From Lachnospiraceae bacterium P6A3 (lineage in GTDB: Bacteria; Bacillota; Clostridia; Lachnospirales; Lachnospiraceae): DNA of 64,000 nucleotides. The stretch's first letter is position 1. The number at the start of each line of letters is the position of its first letter. Location: assembly GCA_000702085.1 (NCBI GenBank), contig KL370861.1, forward strand, positions 436,911 to 500,910. The letters run 5' to 3'. Made by a program: the position numbers and the translations under genes. Below the pieces are notes generated by a model. It had not been told where the DNA came from, made no database searches, and saw nothing but the letters and a program-made list of their open reading frames with translations. Positions 17,733-26,100 of this stretch are shown here, piece after piece.

Positions 17733-18830
17733 ATGAGAAAACATTACTTGGACAACATCAGATGGATCACGGTAGTCATAGTCCTGATATATCATGTCTT
17801 TTATATGTATAACGCGGCAGGCGTTACCGGAGGAATTGGAAATATTACAGGCTTGGAGGTTCAGTATTGGGATATTTATCAGTACGCGGTTTACCCCTGG
17901 TTCATGTTCCTGCTTTTTATCATATCCGGAATCAGCTCAAGGCTTTATCTTGAGAAACACACCGGAAAGCAGTTCATAAAGAGCAGGACAAATAAACTGC
18001 TTGTTCCTTCAACTATAGGACTGTTCGTTTTCTGGTTTATCCAGGGATATATAAACATGTCCTTCGGAGATGCGTTCAACACTTTGACCGGTGTTCCGAA
18101 GGTGGTTCAGTATTTCATCATGGCTTTGTCCGGCATCGGAGTTCTTTGGTACATTCAGATTCTTTGGGTGTTCTCACTTTGCCTTTTGCTTGTCAGAAAG
18201 ATTGATAAGGACAGACTTTGGAATCTCGGCAGGAAGACCGGTATCATTGCCATAGTCCTCATGGTCCTGCTTGCATACGGCGGTGCGCAGATACTTAATA
18301 CACCCATCATATGCGTATACCGTTTCGGATATTATGCGGTGGCATTTTTCCTGGGATATTTTGTTTTTTCCCATGATGAAGTAATTGAGGTATTGAAGAA
18401 ATATTTCTTTCTGCTTTTAGCCGCTGCTCTGATCCTTGGTTTTGCATTCTGCTATAAATACTTCGGTGAAAACTATGCGGATGCTCCCATAAACAGATAT
18501 CCTCTTTTTACTTCCTTCGGATGGTTTGCTTCCATGGCATTCCTTGGAGGCGGTGCAAAGTATCTTGATCGTACGAACAGCTTTGCAACCCGGATGACGA
18601 AAAGGAATTTCGGATTATATGTATTCCATTATCTGGGAATATCAATAGTCGCACTTTTTATAGGAACCCGCGGAACGGTTCATCCCGCACTTGTTTATCT
18701 GCTTTCACTTATATCGGGATTTGTAACTTCGTATGTACTGTATGAGGTAATATCGAGAATTCCTTTCTTCAGATGGGCGGTTCTCGGTATCACACGTAAT
18801 AAGAAGGAGAAAGAAAGTGTTCAAGGATAA
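17733..18830 (+). CDS. Acyltransferase 3 family membrane protein
   Basis: Integral membrane acyltransferase (Acyl_transf_3/OafA-like), 365 residues with about ten hydrophobic segments. The N-terminus RKHYLDNIRWITVVIVLIYH carries the family Arg and the His at the end of the first helix that is needed for catalysis in relatives. Such enzymes move acetyl or other acyl groups onto surface sugars, peptidoglycan or lipids; the substrate here is not evident. The ATG at 17733 follows AGTGAGG. Its last 14 bases overlap the XRE-AbrB gene, so the regulator is coupled to it. It may form one transcript with the regulator and the radical SAM genes. Confidence 0.88.
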   Translation: MRKHYLDNIRWITVVIVLIYHVFYMYNAAGVTGGIGNITGLEVQYWDIYQYAVYPWFMFLLFIISGISSRLYLEKHTGKQFIKSRTNKLLVPSTIGLFVFWFIQGYINMSFGDAFNTLTGVPKVVQYFIMALSGIGVLWYIQILWVFSLCLLLVRKIDKDRLWNLGRKTGIIAIVLMVLLAYGGAQILNTPIICVYRFGYYAVAFFLGYFVFSHDEVIEVLKKYFFLLLAAALILGFAFCYKYFGENYADAPINRYPLFTSFGWFASMAFLGGGAKYLDRTNSFATRMTKRNFGLYVFHYLGISIVALFIGTRGTVHPALVYLLSLISGFVTSYVLYEVISRIPFFRWAVLGITRNKKEKESVQG

Positions 18831-19248
18831 TATCACTAACCTCAGAAAACTCCATGATATGACTCAGGAAGATCTTGCGGAGAAGGTGGGGGTTACGAGG
18901 CAGGCAATAGCCAAATGGGAGTCCGGCGAAACCGTACCCGATCTTGATAAATGCAGATTGCTTGCAGCATGTTTCGGAGTATCCCTTGACGACCTTGCGA
19001 ACTTTGAACCGGAAGATAATCTGGGGCTCGAGGTTCCTCCGAAAGGAAAACATCTCTTCGGGCTCGTCACCGTCGGCGATAAGGGTCAGATAGTTATCCC
19101 TGCCAAGGCAAGAAAGCTGTTTGACATTAACCCCGGAGATTCTCTTGTGGTGCTGGGTGATGAAGGACAGGGGCTTGCCATTATCAAATCGGAGCACTTT
19201 TTAAATCTTGCGAACATGATCAGAAAAGTGACAGGAAAAAAAGGCTGA
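18817..19248 (+). CDS. XRE helix-turn-helix fused to AbrB/SpoVT domain
   Basis: Two-domain DNA-binding regulator of 143 residues. Residues 1-65 are an XRE helix-turn-helix (LRKLHDMTQEDLAEKVGVTRQAIAKWESG). Residues about 82-125 are an AbrB/MazE swapped-hairpin domain (VTVGDKGQIVIPAKARKLFDINPGDSLVVLGD). Either domain alone can bind DNA, so the protein may read two sites. The start is GTG at 18817 with AGAAGGAGA upstream, inside the end of the acyltransferase gene. Two radical SAM genes follow; it probably controls this group, but the target site is not identified. Confidence 0.9.
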   Translation: MFKDNITNLRKLHDMTQEDLAEKVGVTRQAIAKWESGETVPDLDKCRLLAACFGVSLDDLANFEPEDNLGLEVPPKGKHLFGLVTVGDKGQIVIPAKARKLFDINPGDSLVVLGDEGQGLAIIKSEHFLNLANMIRKVTGKKG

Positions 19249-19312
19249 TCCTTCAGGTTTGGTTTTCTTATGTGGGGATGATAAAATACTTAGAAAAAAG
19301 GAAATTATCCCC

Positions 19313-20215
19313 ATGAAAATGTCGTCATTTATGCCGCTTGCCCGCTTCGGCGTCCGAACGGTTTTATTTCATAAAAAAGATCCCATACTCGGAACAGTAA
19401 TAGTGACCGATAAGTGCAACTTAAAATGCAAGCACTGCTCGGTAAACAATATAACTGCCGTCATCCATCCTTATGACCGGATAAAAGGAGAGATGCAGCA
19501 GCTTTTTGACATGGGTATCCGTATTCTTTTTTTCTGCGGAGGAGAGACATTTCTGTGGGCGGACAGCGGTAAGACCATAAGGGATCTTGTGGTGGAAGCA
19601 AAGGAAATGGGATTCCTTATAGTTAATGTGGTTACAAACGGAACTCACCCCATCGATCTTCCGGAAGCGGACCTTATACTTTTGAGCCTTGACGGAGACA
19701 GGGAGCGTCATAACGAAGTCCGCGGTGATACCTACGATACCATCATGGAAAACATAGCCAATGCCACTTCCGACAATATCTGTTTTTACATGGCGGTTAA
19801 TCAGATCAATAAAAATGCCATAGAGCATGTATGTCGTACTGCAAGAGATACGAAGAATGTAAGAGCGGTTTCTTTTAACTTCCATACGCCTTACCCCGAT
19901 ACGAGGCAGCTGGCGCTCAGCAAAGAAGAAAAGGCCGAGTGCTGTAAGACCATAGAAAAGATGATGGATGAGGGATGCCCCGTATTTAACTTAAAGAGTG
20001 CATTTCCTTACATTGTTAACAATAGTTTTCCCACTCCCTGTCATCAGTGCGTTGTTATCGAAAACGGTAAGATCTCGACCTGCGGAAGATGCATCGAGGT
20101 CCCCGGGCTTTGCGATGAATGCGGATATTTCTTTGTTGCGGAATACACACTTTTGTTCAGCGGAAATGTGAAGATCATATTTGAAATGCTTCGCACTTAT
20201 CTGAAATACGTTTGA
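19313..20215 (+). CDS. Radical SAM protein with C-terminal Cys-rich region
   Basis: Predicted radical SAM enzyme, 300 residues. The 4Fe-4S/SAM motif CNLKCKHC supplies Cys35, Cys39 and Cys42; the Gly-rich FFCGGETFLW is the SAM-binding GGE motif. Near the C-terminus six Cys occur in C-x2-C pairs (CHQC, CGRC, CDEC), resembling a short SPASM/twitch region that holds another cluster. That architecture is common in peptide- and cofactor-modifying enzymes, but no precursor peptide is seen nearby. The start at 19313 was chosen by family length. The next radical SAM gene begins 1 base after its stop. Confidence 0.87.
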   Translation: MKMSSFMPLARFGVRTVLFHKKDPILGTVIVTDKCNLKCKHCSVNNITAVIHPYDRIKGEMQQLFDMGIRILFFCGGETFLWADSGKTIRDLVVEAKEMGFLIVNVVTNGTHPIDLPEADLILLSLDGDRERHNEVRGDTYDTIMENIANATSDNICFYMAVNQINKNAIEHVCRTARDTKNVRAVSFNFHTPYPDTRQLALSKEEKAECCKTIEKMMDEGCPVFNLKSAFPYIVNNSFPTPCHQCVVIENGKISTCGRCIEVPGLCDECGYFFVAEYTLLFSGNVKIIFEMLRTYLKYV

Positions 20216-20216
20216 T

Positions 20217-21470
20217 ATGAGTTTTAAAACCACACTTACAAGAATGTGGCTTACAAGGTCATTTAAGCCCTTTCTTTTTACAAATGAATATGACGAGGAA
20301 TTGAAATTCGAAGATCTTGATAATCTCGGTCTGTATGTACATATCCCCTTTTGCGAGAGGATATGTAATTTCTGTCCCTACTGCAAAGTGAAATTTGAAG
20401 AGGAGCTCTGTAACAGGTACATAGATGCTCTTATCAAAGAGATTCATTCGGTAGGGAACCGTTACCCGGGTAAAAAGACAACCACAAGCCTGTATTTCGG
20501 AGGCGGTACTCCTGCACTTGCAGTGGGCCGTCTCGGTGAGATCATAAGCGCACTTGAAGAGCACTTTATCATAACCGAAGGAATAGGCGTTGAGCTACAT
20601 CCTTCAAACGTCACTCCGGACATGCTACGCATACTTAAAGCTGCGGGTGTGACCAAGATCAGTATCGGGATTCAGTCTTTCGGAGAAAGATTCAGCAGGA
20701 TCCTGGGCAGAAACAATACAGATCCCGAAGTGCTGAAAAAGGCCCTTGATGAGGTTTCCTTTGAAACCGTATCCATGGATTTCATATTCGCACTTCCCGG
20801 CCAGACATTTGAGGACATAAAGTCTGATATAGATACCGCTTTTAATTGCGGTGCCAATCATGTGGCAATCTATCCCTTTATCGATTTTACCTTTACATCC
20901 AGTAAGGTTAAGGCCATGCCTAAGAGGGAAAAGAGAGCTCTTCTTGATAAGATCACCGCATATTGTACCGGAAAGGGGTATCCCAGAAATTCCATCTGGA
21001 CGTTTTCGAGTAAGGAAGAGGCAAGGTATTCTTCCATGACAAGGGATAATTTCCTGGGATTCGGATGCTCTGCCACAACGCTTTTAAGAGACAGATTTAA
21101 GATAAATACTTTCTCGGTGGAAGAGTATTGCAAACGCGTAGAAAGCGGCAGGCTTCCCACTTCCCTTACCATTAAATTCACTACCAGGCAGAGAATGGTC
21201 TATTACCTGTTTTGGACCGCTTATTCCACCAAAGTAGATCCCAAGGCATTTGAGGAATTTTTCGGAGTGCCTCTTAAGAAAAAGTACGGTTTGGAATTTA
21301 AACTTGCCGAGCTGGCAGGTTTTCTGACCCGGAAGGACGGTATATATACAATGACCCCCAAAGGGGCGTTCTACTACCATTATTACGAGAATTTCTATAC
21401 CCTCGCATACATAGACAAAATGTGGGGAATCATGAGAAAAGAAGCCTTTCCGGAAAAGATTATACTTTAA
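20217..21470 (+). CDS. HemN/HemW-like radical SAM protein
   Basis: Radical SAM protein of the coproporphyrinogen III oxidase-like superfamily, 417 residues. Cysteines 46, 50, 53 and 56 lie in CERICNFCPYC; the CX3CX2C core is standard and the fourth Cys is extra. The motifs YFGGGTPAL, ISIGIQSFGERFSRILGR, MDFIFALPGQT and the C-terminal HemN-type winged region (FFGVPLKKKYG) are present. True HemN, HemW haem chaperone or a HutW-like methylase are all possible; no haem gene is near. It starts one base after the first radical SAM stop, so the two are likely made together and may act in one pathway. Confidence 0.85.
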   Translation: MSFKTTLTRMWLTRSFKPFLFTNEYDEELKFEDLDNLGLYVHIPFCERICNFCPYCKVKFEEELCNRYIDALIKEIHSVGNRYPGKKTTTSLYFGGGTPALAVGRLGEIISALEEHFIITEGIGVELHPSNVTPDMLRILKAAGVTKISIGIQSFGERFSRILGRNNTDPEVLKKALDEVSFETVSMDFIFALPGQTFEDIKSDIDTAFNCGANHVAIYPFIDFTFTSSKVKAMPKREKRALLDKITAYCTGKGYPRNSIWTFSSKEEARYSSMTRDNFLGFGCSATTLLRDRFKINTFSVEEYCKRVESGRLPTSLTIKFTTRQRMVYYLFWTAYSTKVDPKAFEEFFGVPLKKKYGLEFKLAELAGFLTRKDGIYTMTPKGAFYYHYYENFYTLAYIDKMWGIMRKEAFPEKIIL

Positions 21471-21491
21471 AACGTTTTCTCCCTTTTTTAC

Positions 21492-21520
21492 GTGCCAACC
21501 GGAAGATTTTCGTGTATAAT
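21492..21520 (+). promoter_or_regulatory. Candidate promoter of the GGDEF-STAS-NRPS operon
   Basis: GTGCCA, 17 bases, perfect TATAAT. It lies 31 bases before the GGDEF start. The -10 is strong, the -35 matches 4 of 6. Confidence 0.5.
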
Positions 21521-21551
21521 TATAACGGTTATTGTAACCAAGGGGGGACAT

Positions 21552-22772
21552 ATGAATTACGAGAAAATCATTAATGATTTTGTAAAGGAAGGTGCCGGGG
21601 AATTTATTATCACCGACAGGCAGGGCACTGTGCTGTTCAGAAACAGGGTAGAGGGTTTTACCGATGAACAGTGGATGGCCTGGGCTGCGTTCAATATCGA
21701 TACGCAGACCATAGACCATGAAGAGGATTGGGAAATATCCGACAGAAGCGGAGGCAATTACTACAATGCCAAATCCCTTCCCGTATCCTGCGACGGAGAA
21801 GAGGTTATCCTGCACCACGTTTACAATACCAGTCAGTACGCAACTCTTTTGCGTGACGTTTCAGGCTATCTTAAGGATTGGAGAGATCTGAGTGCATTCC
21901 AGACTGCGATGCTGGAGAAGCTCTCGGGTAACTATGAATCCTGTCTGCCCGTTGTTCTCAAATATTTCAAAGTATCAAGCGCGGTTATGTATATCGGTCG
22001 TGACAGGAAGATGGAGAGACATCTTCTGAGTAAGGGCACGAAGACCATCGAATCCACCCGTATCGACAGGGAGGATGTTTTTGATACGCCCAAAGGCGAA
22101 TTCAGAAAGCTTCCCGGTATGGGCGACGAAGCATATCTTTGCTATATCTGTGACAGCGCGATACACGGAACGGATTACGCGTTATATCTGTATTCCGAAG
22201 AACTTGAGAGCGATGATGATTTCAGCATGCACTACAACGTTATCAAGCTCTTTATTGAAAACGGACTCCTGAGAGAACAGATCACATACGAAAGTGAGCA
22301 CGATAAACTCACATCCCTTTACAACAAAGGAAAATACATGTCCATGCTTTCCGATTTTATGCCCAAGAAAAATCGTGTGGCAATTTACAACATGGACGTT
22401 AATTACCTCAAGAGAACAAATGATACCCTCGGACACGAAGCAGGAGACGCCCTCCTTGTCAAAGCGGGAAAGAGTCTCCTTGCTGTCGAAAGAGACAATG
22501 TCAGAGGCTTCAGAATGGGCGGAGACGAATTTATGCTCCTTGGCTGGGACCTTGAGGAAGATGAAGCAATCGCTGTCAAGAAAGAGTGGGAAGAAGCACT
22601 TAAGAAGCTTAATGAGAATGACAGCGGTGTAGAATGTATCATTGCATGCGGACTCGCTTACGGTAAGGGAGACTTCGATCTGAAGGAACTCCTTAAGAAA
22701 GCGGATGATCTGATGTATGAAAACAAAGTAGCTATTAAATTGTCCCGGGGCGAAGATCCTAATTCCCGGTAA
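21552..22772 (+). CDS. Diguanylate cyclase (GGDEF), soluble
   Basis: Predicted cyclic-di-GMP synthase of 406 residues with no membrane segment. The C-terminal GGDEF domain (about 255-400) has the conserved DxxxLKxxND entry (NMDVNYLKRTNDTLGHEAGD) and an intact GGDEF at 323-327. The product-inhibition I-site is missing: Arg is there, but the Asp position is Val (RDNV). Activity should therefore not be limited by this type of feedback. The first 250 residues are an unrecognised, PAS-like sensory region (GEFIITDRQGTVLFRNRVEGF). AAGGGGGG is the ribosome site. It leads the operon with STAS, NRPS, phosphatases and kinase downstream (24 bases to STAS). Confidence 0.9.
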   Translation: MNYEKIINDFVKEGAGEFIITDRQGTVLFRNRVEGFTDEQWMAWAAFNIDTQTIDHEEDWEISDRSGGNYYNAKSLPVSCDGEEVILHHVYNTSQYATLLRDVSGYLKDWRDLSAFQTAMLEKLSGNYESCLPVVLKYFKVSSAVMYIGRDRKMERHLLSKGTKTIESTRIDREDVFDTPKGEFRKLPGMGDEAYLCYICDSAIHGTDYALYLYSEELESDDDFSMHYNVIKLFIENGLLREQITYESEHDKLTSLYNKGKYMSMLSDFMPKKNRVAIYNMDVNYLKRTNDTLGHEAGDALLVKAGKSLLAVERDNVRGFRMGGDEFMLLGWDLEEDEAIAVKKEWEEALKKLNENDSGVECIIACGLAYGKGDFDLKELLKKADDLMYENKVAIKLSRGEDPNSR

Positions 22773-22795
22773 CAAAAAGAACGGAGGAGAATAAC

Positions 22796-23095
22796 ATGAC
22801 CATTAACAAGAACCAGGACGGAAGCAAACTTGAAATAGCACTCGAGGGAAGACTCGATACTATGACCGCACCTGCACTCGAGGAGGAAGTAAAGTCTTCC
22901 ATCGAGGGAATCAAGGAACTTGTATTTGATCTTAAGGATCTTGTATACGTTTCATCCGCAGGACTTCGTGTTCTTCTGTCTGCCCAGAAAACAATGAACA
23001 AGCAGGGCAGCATGACCATTAAGAATGCAAATGAAGAAGTTATGGAGATTTTTGAGGTAACCGGATTTATAGACATTCTTAACATCGAAGAATAA
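22796..23095 (+). CDS. STAS-domain anti-sigma factor antagonist (SpoIIAA/RsbV-like)
   Basis: Single STAS domain of 99 residues. The phosphorylation-site segment VYVSSAGLRVL (about 51-60) corresponds to the site where kinases of the SpoIIAB/RsbW type phosphorylate SpoIIAA/RsbV; I cannot decide by eye which Ser is used. GGAGGAGAA precedes the ATG. In the established family scheme the unphosphorylated protein binds the kinase and frees its partner, and a SpoIIE-type phosphatase resets it. All three partner types occur in this operon (kinase 28825, phosphatases 27350 and 29229), which strongly supports this role. Confidence 0.93.
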   Translation: MTINKNQDGSKLEIALEGRLDTMTAPALEEEVKSSIEGIKELVFDLKDLVYVSSAGLRVLLSAQKTMNKQGSMTIKNANEEVMEIFEVTGFIDILNIEE

Positions 23096-23111
23096 GGCTT
23101 GGTTTAATCTT

Positions 23112-26100
23112 ATGGGTGGAGATTTAATACGGCTTAACCCTTCCAGGGAAGCCATTGAGATGAATGATCTGGCTTTTCCGGATTCGCCTATCAATACGGT
23201 CGGATTCAGGCTGGATCTTCCCGAAACGGATGCATCCGTTCTTAAAGATGCATTCGAGAGGGTAGCTGACAAAACCGTTTTGCTTCATCTTGAACTGATG
23301 AAGAAAGACGGTGTGCGTTATCTGCACGATACCGGAAAACCGGTATCGGGTGCAGTGCTCGGCAGTATAACTGCCGACGATGCGGATGAAGAATGGGAAA
23401 AAGACACACAGAGTTCTCTGCCGGAGGCCGGATGGAAAGCAAAAGTTTGGTCTGTAAAATCCGGCGGAAGTTCTCTTTTTTTCCTGGTACATCATCTGCT
23501 TCTGGACGGCTACACCTGCATGCAGCTGGCCCAGCTTGTGCTTGATGAAGTAAACGGTGTACAGACCGATTTATCCGATATCGATTACACTCGTCTTCCC
23601 GAAGATGATGAGAATTCGGACGGTTTTTCACCGGAAGAACAGAAAAATTTTTGGATGCATTATTTTGACGGAGTTCAAAATGAGGCAACCGTAATGCGCG
23701 GAGATCCTTCGGGATGTGAAAGACTCCGCCTTACGTATACTGTGCCCTCAGAGCTTCTGGATAAGATAAATGCCTTTGAAGAAGAAAAGGGACTTAAAGA
23801 CTCCGCAGTGTTTGGCGCCGCTCTTTCCTTGTGGCTTGCAAGGAGCGGGCAGACTCAGGACGGAGTTTTTCTTATGCCCAGACTTAACCGTGAAAATCCC
23901 CGCCAGCTTTCCGCAATGGATTGTATGACAATGGTGGTTCCCGTCAGAAACACCATCAGAGAAGAGGACAGCTTTACGGAAGTCTGCAGACAGTCCATGC
24001 GTCAGGCAAGAGAGGCGTCCCGTCATAAACATTACGGTATCAAGAACATAACCGGCGATCTTCATGCTTCCGGAATCTTAAGCGGCATGATCTCCGAATA
24101 TGTACTTAACTGCATACATGCGGGAAGACTCAGAAGCAATGTTCCTTTCAGCATATATGAAAACATGAGCGGCGGTATGAGTAATCATCTTACCATCGCC
24201 GTTCAGCGTATCGCGGGCGGCATTAATATGATCTATGACGCGCGTGTCGGAATATATGACGAAGAAAAGACGAAAGATTTCAACGATGCGCTTCTGTATA
24301 TTATCGAGCAGGGCGTAAGCGGAGAGATAACCGTCGGAAATATCGATATTGTAGCGGATGCCGAGAAGGAAAAGCTGCTGGGTGTCAAAGGAAAAGAGAT
24401 ACCTGTAAGCGATACCGATTCCATTGCCGATCTTTTCAGAAAGTCGGTTGAAAAGTTCACGGATCGCCCGGCACTGTATGCGGGTGATGAATCCTATACA
24501 TATACGGAACTGGACAAAATATCAAGCCGTATAGCCAATGCACTTCTGGCAAAAGGCGTAAAGCAGGGGGAGCCTGTTCTTTATAAACTGAAAAGAGATC
24601 ACAGACTGATCCCCGCACTTCTCGGAATCATTAAGTCAGGTGCGGCCTTTATTCCTCTCGATCCCAATTATCCGGAAAAGAGGATAAGCTATATCACCAA
24701 GGATTCCGGTGCTTCGAGGATGATAGTGAGCACGGATACCGTCGGAAGCGATGAGGGTATAGAGTATCTGGATATCGATGAACTTATCTCTTATGAAGAC
24801 GACAAGGATCCCGCTCTTTCCATACCGCAGGACAGCCTTGCATATTCGATCTATACCTCGGGAACAACGGGTAATCCCAAAGGTGTTCTTCTGACACACA
24901 AAGGTATCGAAAATATTACCGCACCCGATAACAATCCTTTCAACCGTGAAGTCGTAAAAAACGGAAAAGGTATTGTTGCCATCGGATCGGTATGTTTTGA
25001 TATTTCACTTTTTGAATTTTTTGTTCCGCTTTTCAACGGATGCTTCATCGAACTTGCACCGGAAGATGCCATGGCGGATCCCAGGGCACTTGCCGTGCTT
25101 ATTCTGAAGCATAACGCAAATCTGATTCACTGTACTCCTTCAAGACTTGCAGCGTATCTGAGAGAAGAATCCTTCAGCGATGCACTTAAGAGTGTGGATG
25201 CGGTTTTATCTGCGGGAGAGGTTCTTCCGGGAAGTCTTATCAAAGAGCTCAGGGATGTATACGATGTTCACATTTATAACGGATACGGACCGACGGAGAC
25301 AACGATAGGTGCCACCATCACCGAAGAAGGAGATGAGCTCTCCATAGGAAAGCCCATAGCAAATACCGGAATTCTTATCCTGGATGATAAAGGAAGACTG
25401 ATACCCTTCGGTGCTCTCGGAGAGATATGCATATACGGAAACGGTGTCGGATTGGGTTATCACAATCTCAGTGAAGAGACCGGGAAGCGTTTCAAGGAAT
25501 ATTTCGGAAAAAGAGTTTACCGCACGGGTGATCTGGGAAGATTCTTTGATGACGGCAGGATTGAGTATCACGGCAGAAACGATTTTCAGGTTAAGCTCAG
25601 AGGACTCAGGATCGAGCTGGCAGAGATTGAAAACTGCATGATGTCATATCAGGGTATCAACGCCGCATGTACGCAGGTCAGAAATATGTACGGCAGAGAT
25701 ACGCTTATCGGGTTTTATACCAAGGCTCCCGGAAGCGAGATTGACGACGGTGCATTAAGGGAATATATGAGCGGTCGTCTTGCAAGCTATATGGTTCCCG
25801 ATATCTTAAAGCAGATAGATGAAATGCCCACCACCCCCGGAGGAAAGCTTGACCTTAAAAAACTTCAGCAGATTCCGGTTGAATATGTATCCGCATACAG
25901 GGCTCCCGAGAATGAGTATCAGAGAATTATCTGTGAAGTATTTGCCAAGGTACTGGGAATCGAGAGAGTCAGCATCGGAGACAGCTTCTTCGAGATAGGA
26001 GGAGATTCTCTTCATACCGCGGAACTCATTCATAATCTCACGGAGATGATACCGGGACTTAAGCTTGAATTCGGTGATATTTTCAAATATCCCGTTCCCG

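Noticed and set aside
17592-17795. 67-codon open frame on the - strand in the yerC/acyltransferase gap
   Set aside because: It overlaps the acyltransferase start, has no ribosome site and would block the divergent promoters; not convincing.
19313-21470. RiPP cluster with a precursor peptide
   Set aside because: The radical SAM genes look suitable, but I found no short Cys-rich or leader-type peptide with a ribosome site near them.
22182-22775. 197-codon open frame on the - strand
   Set aside because: Covered by the GGDEF domain on the + strand; a shadow.
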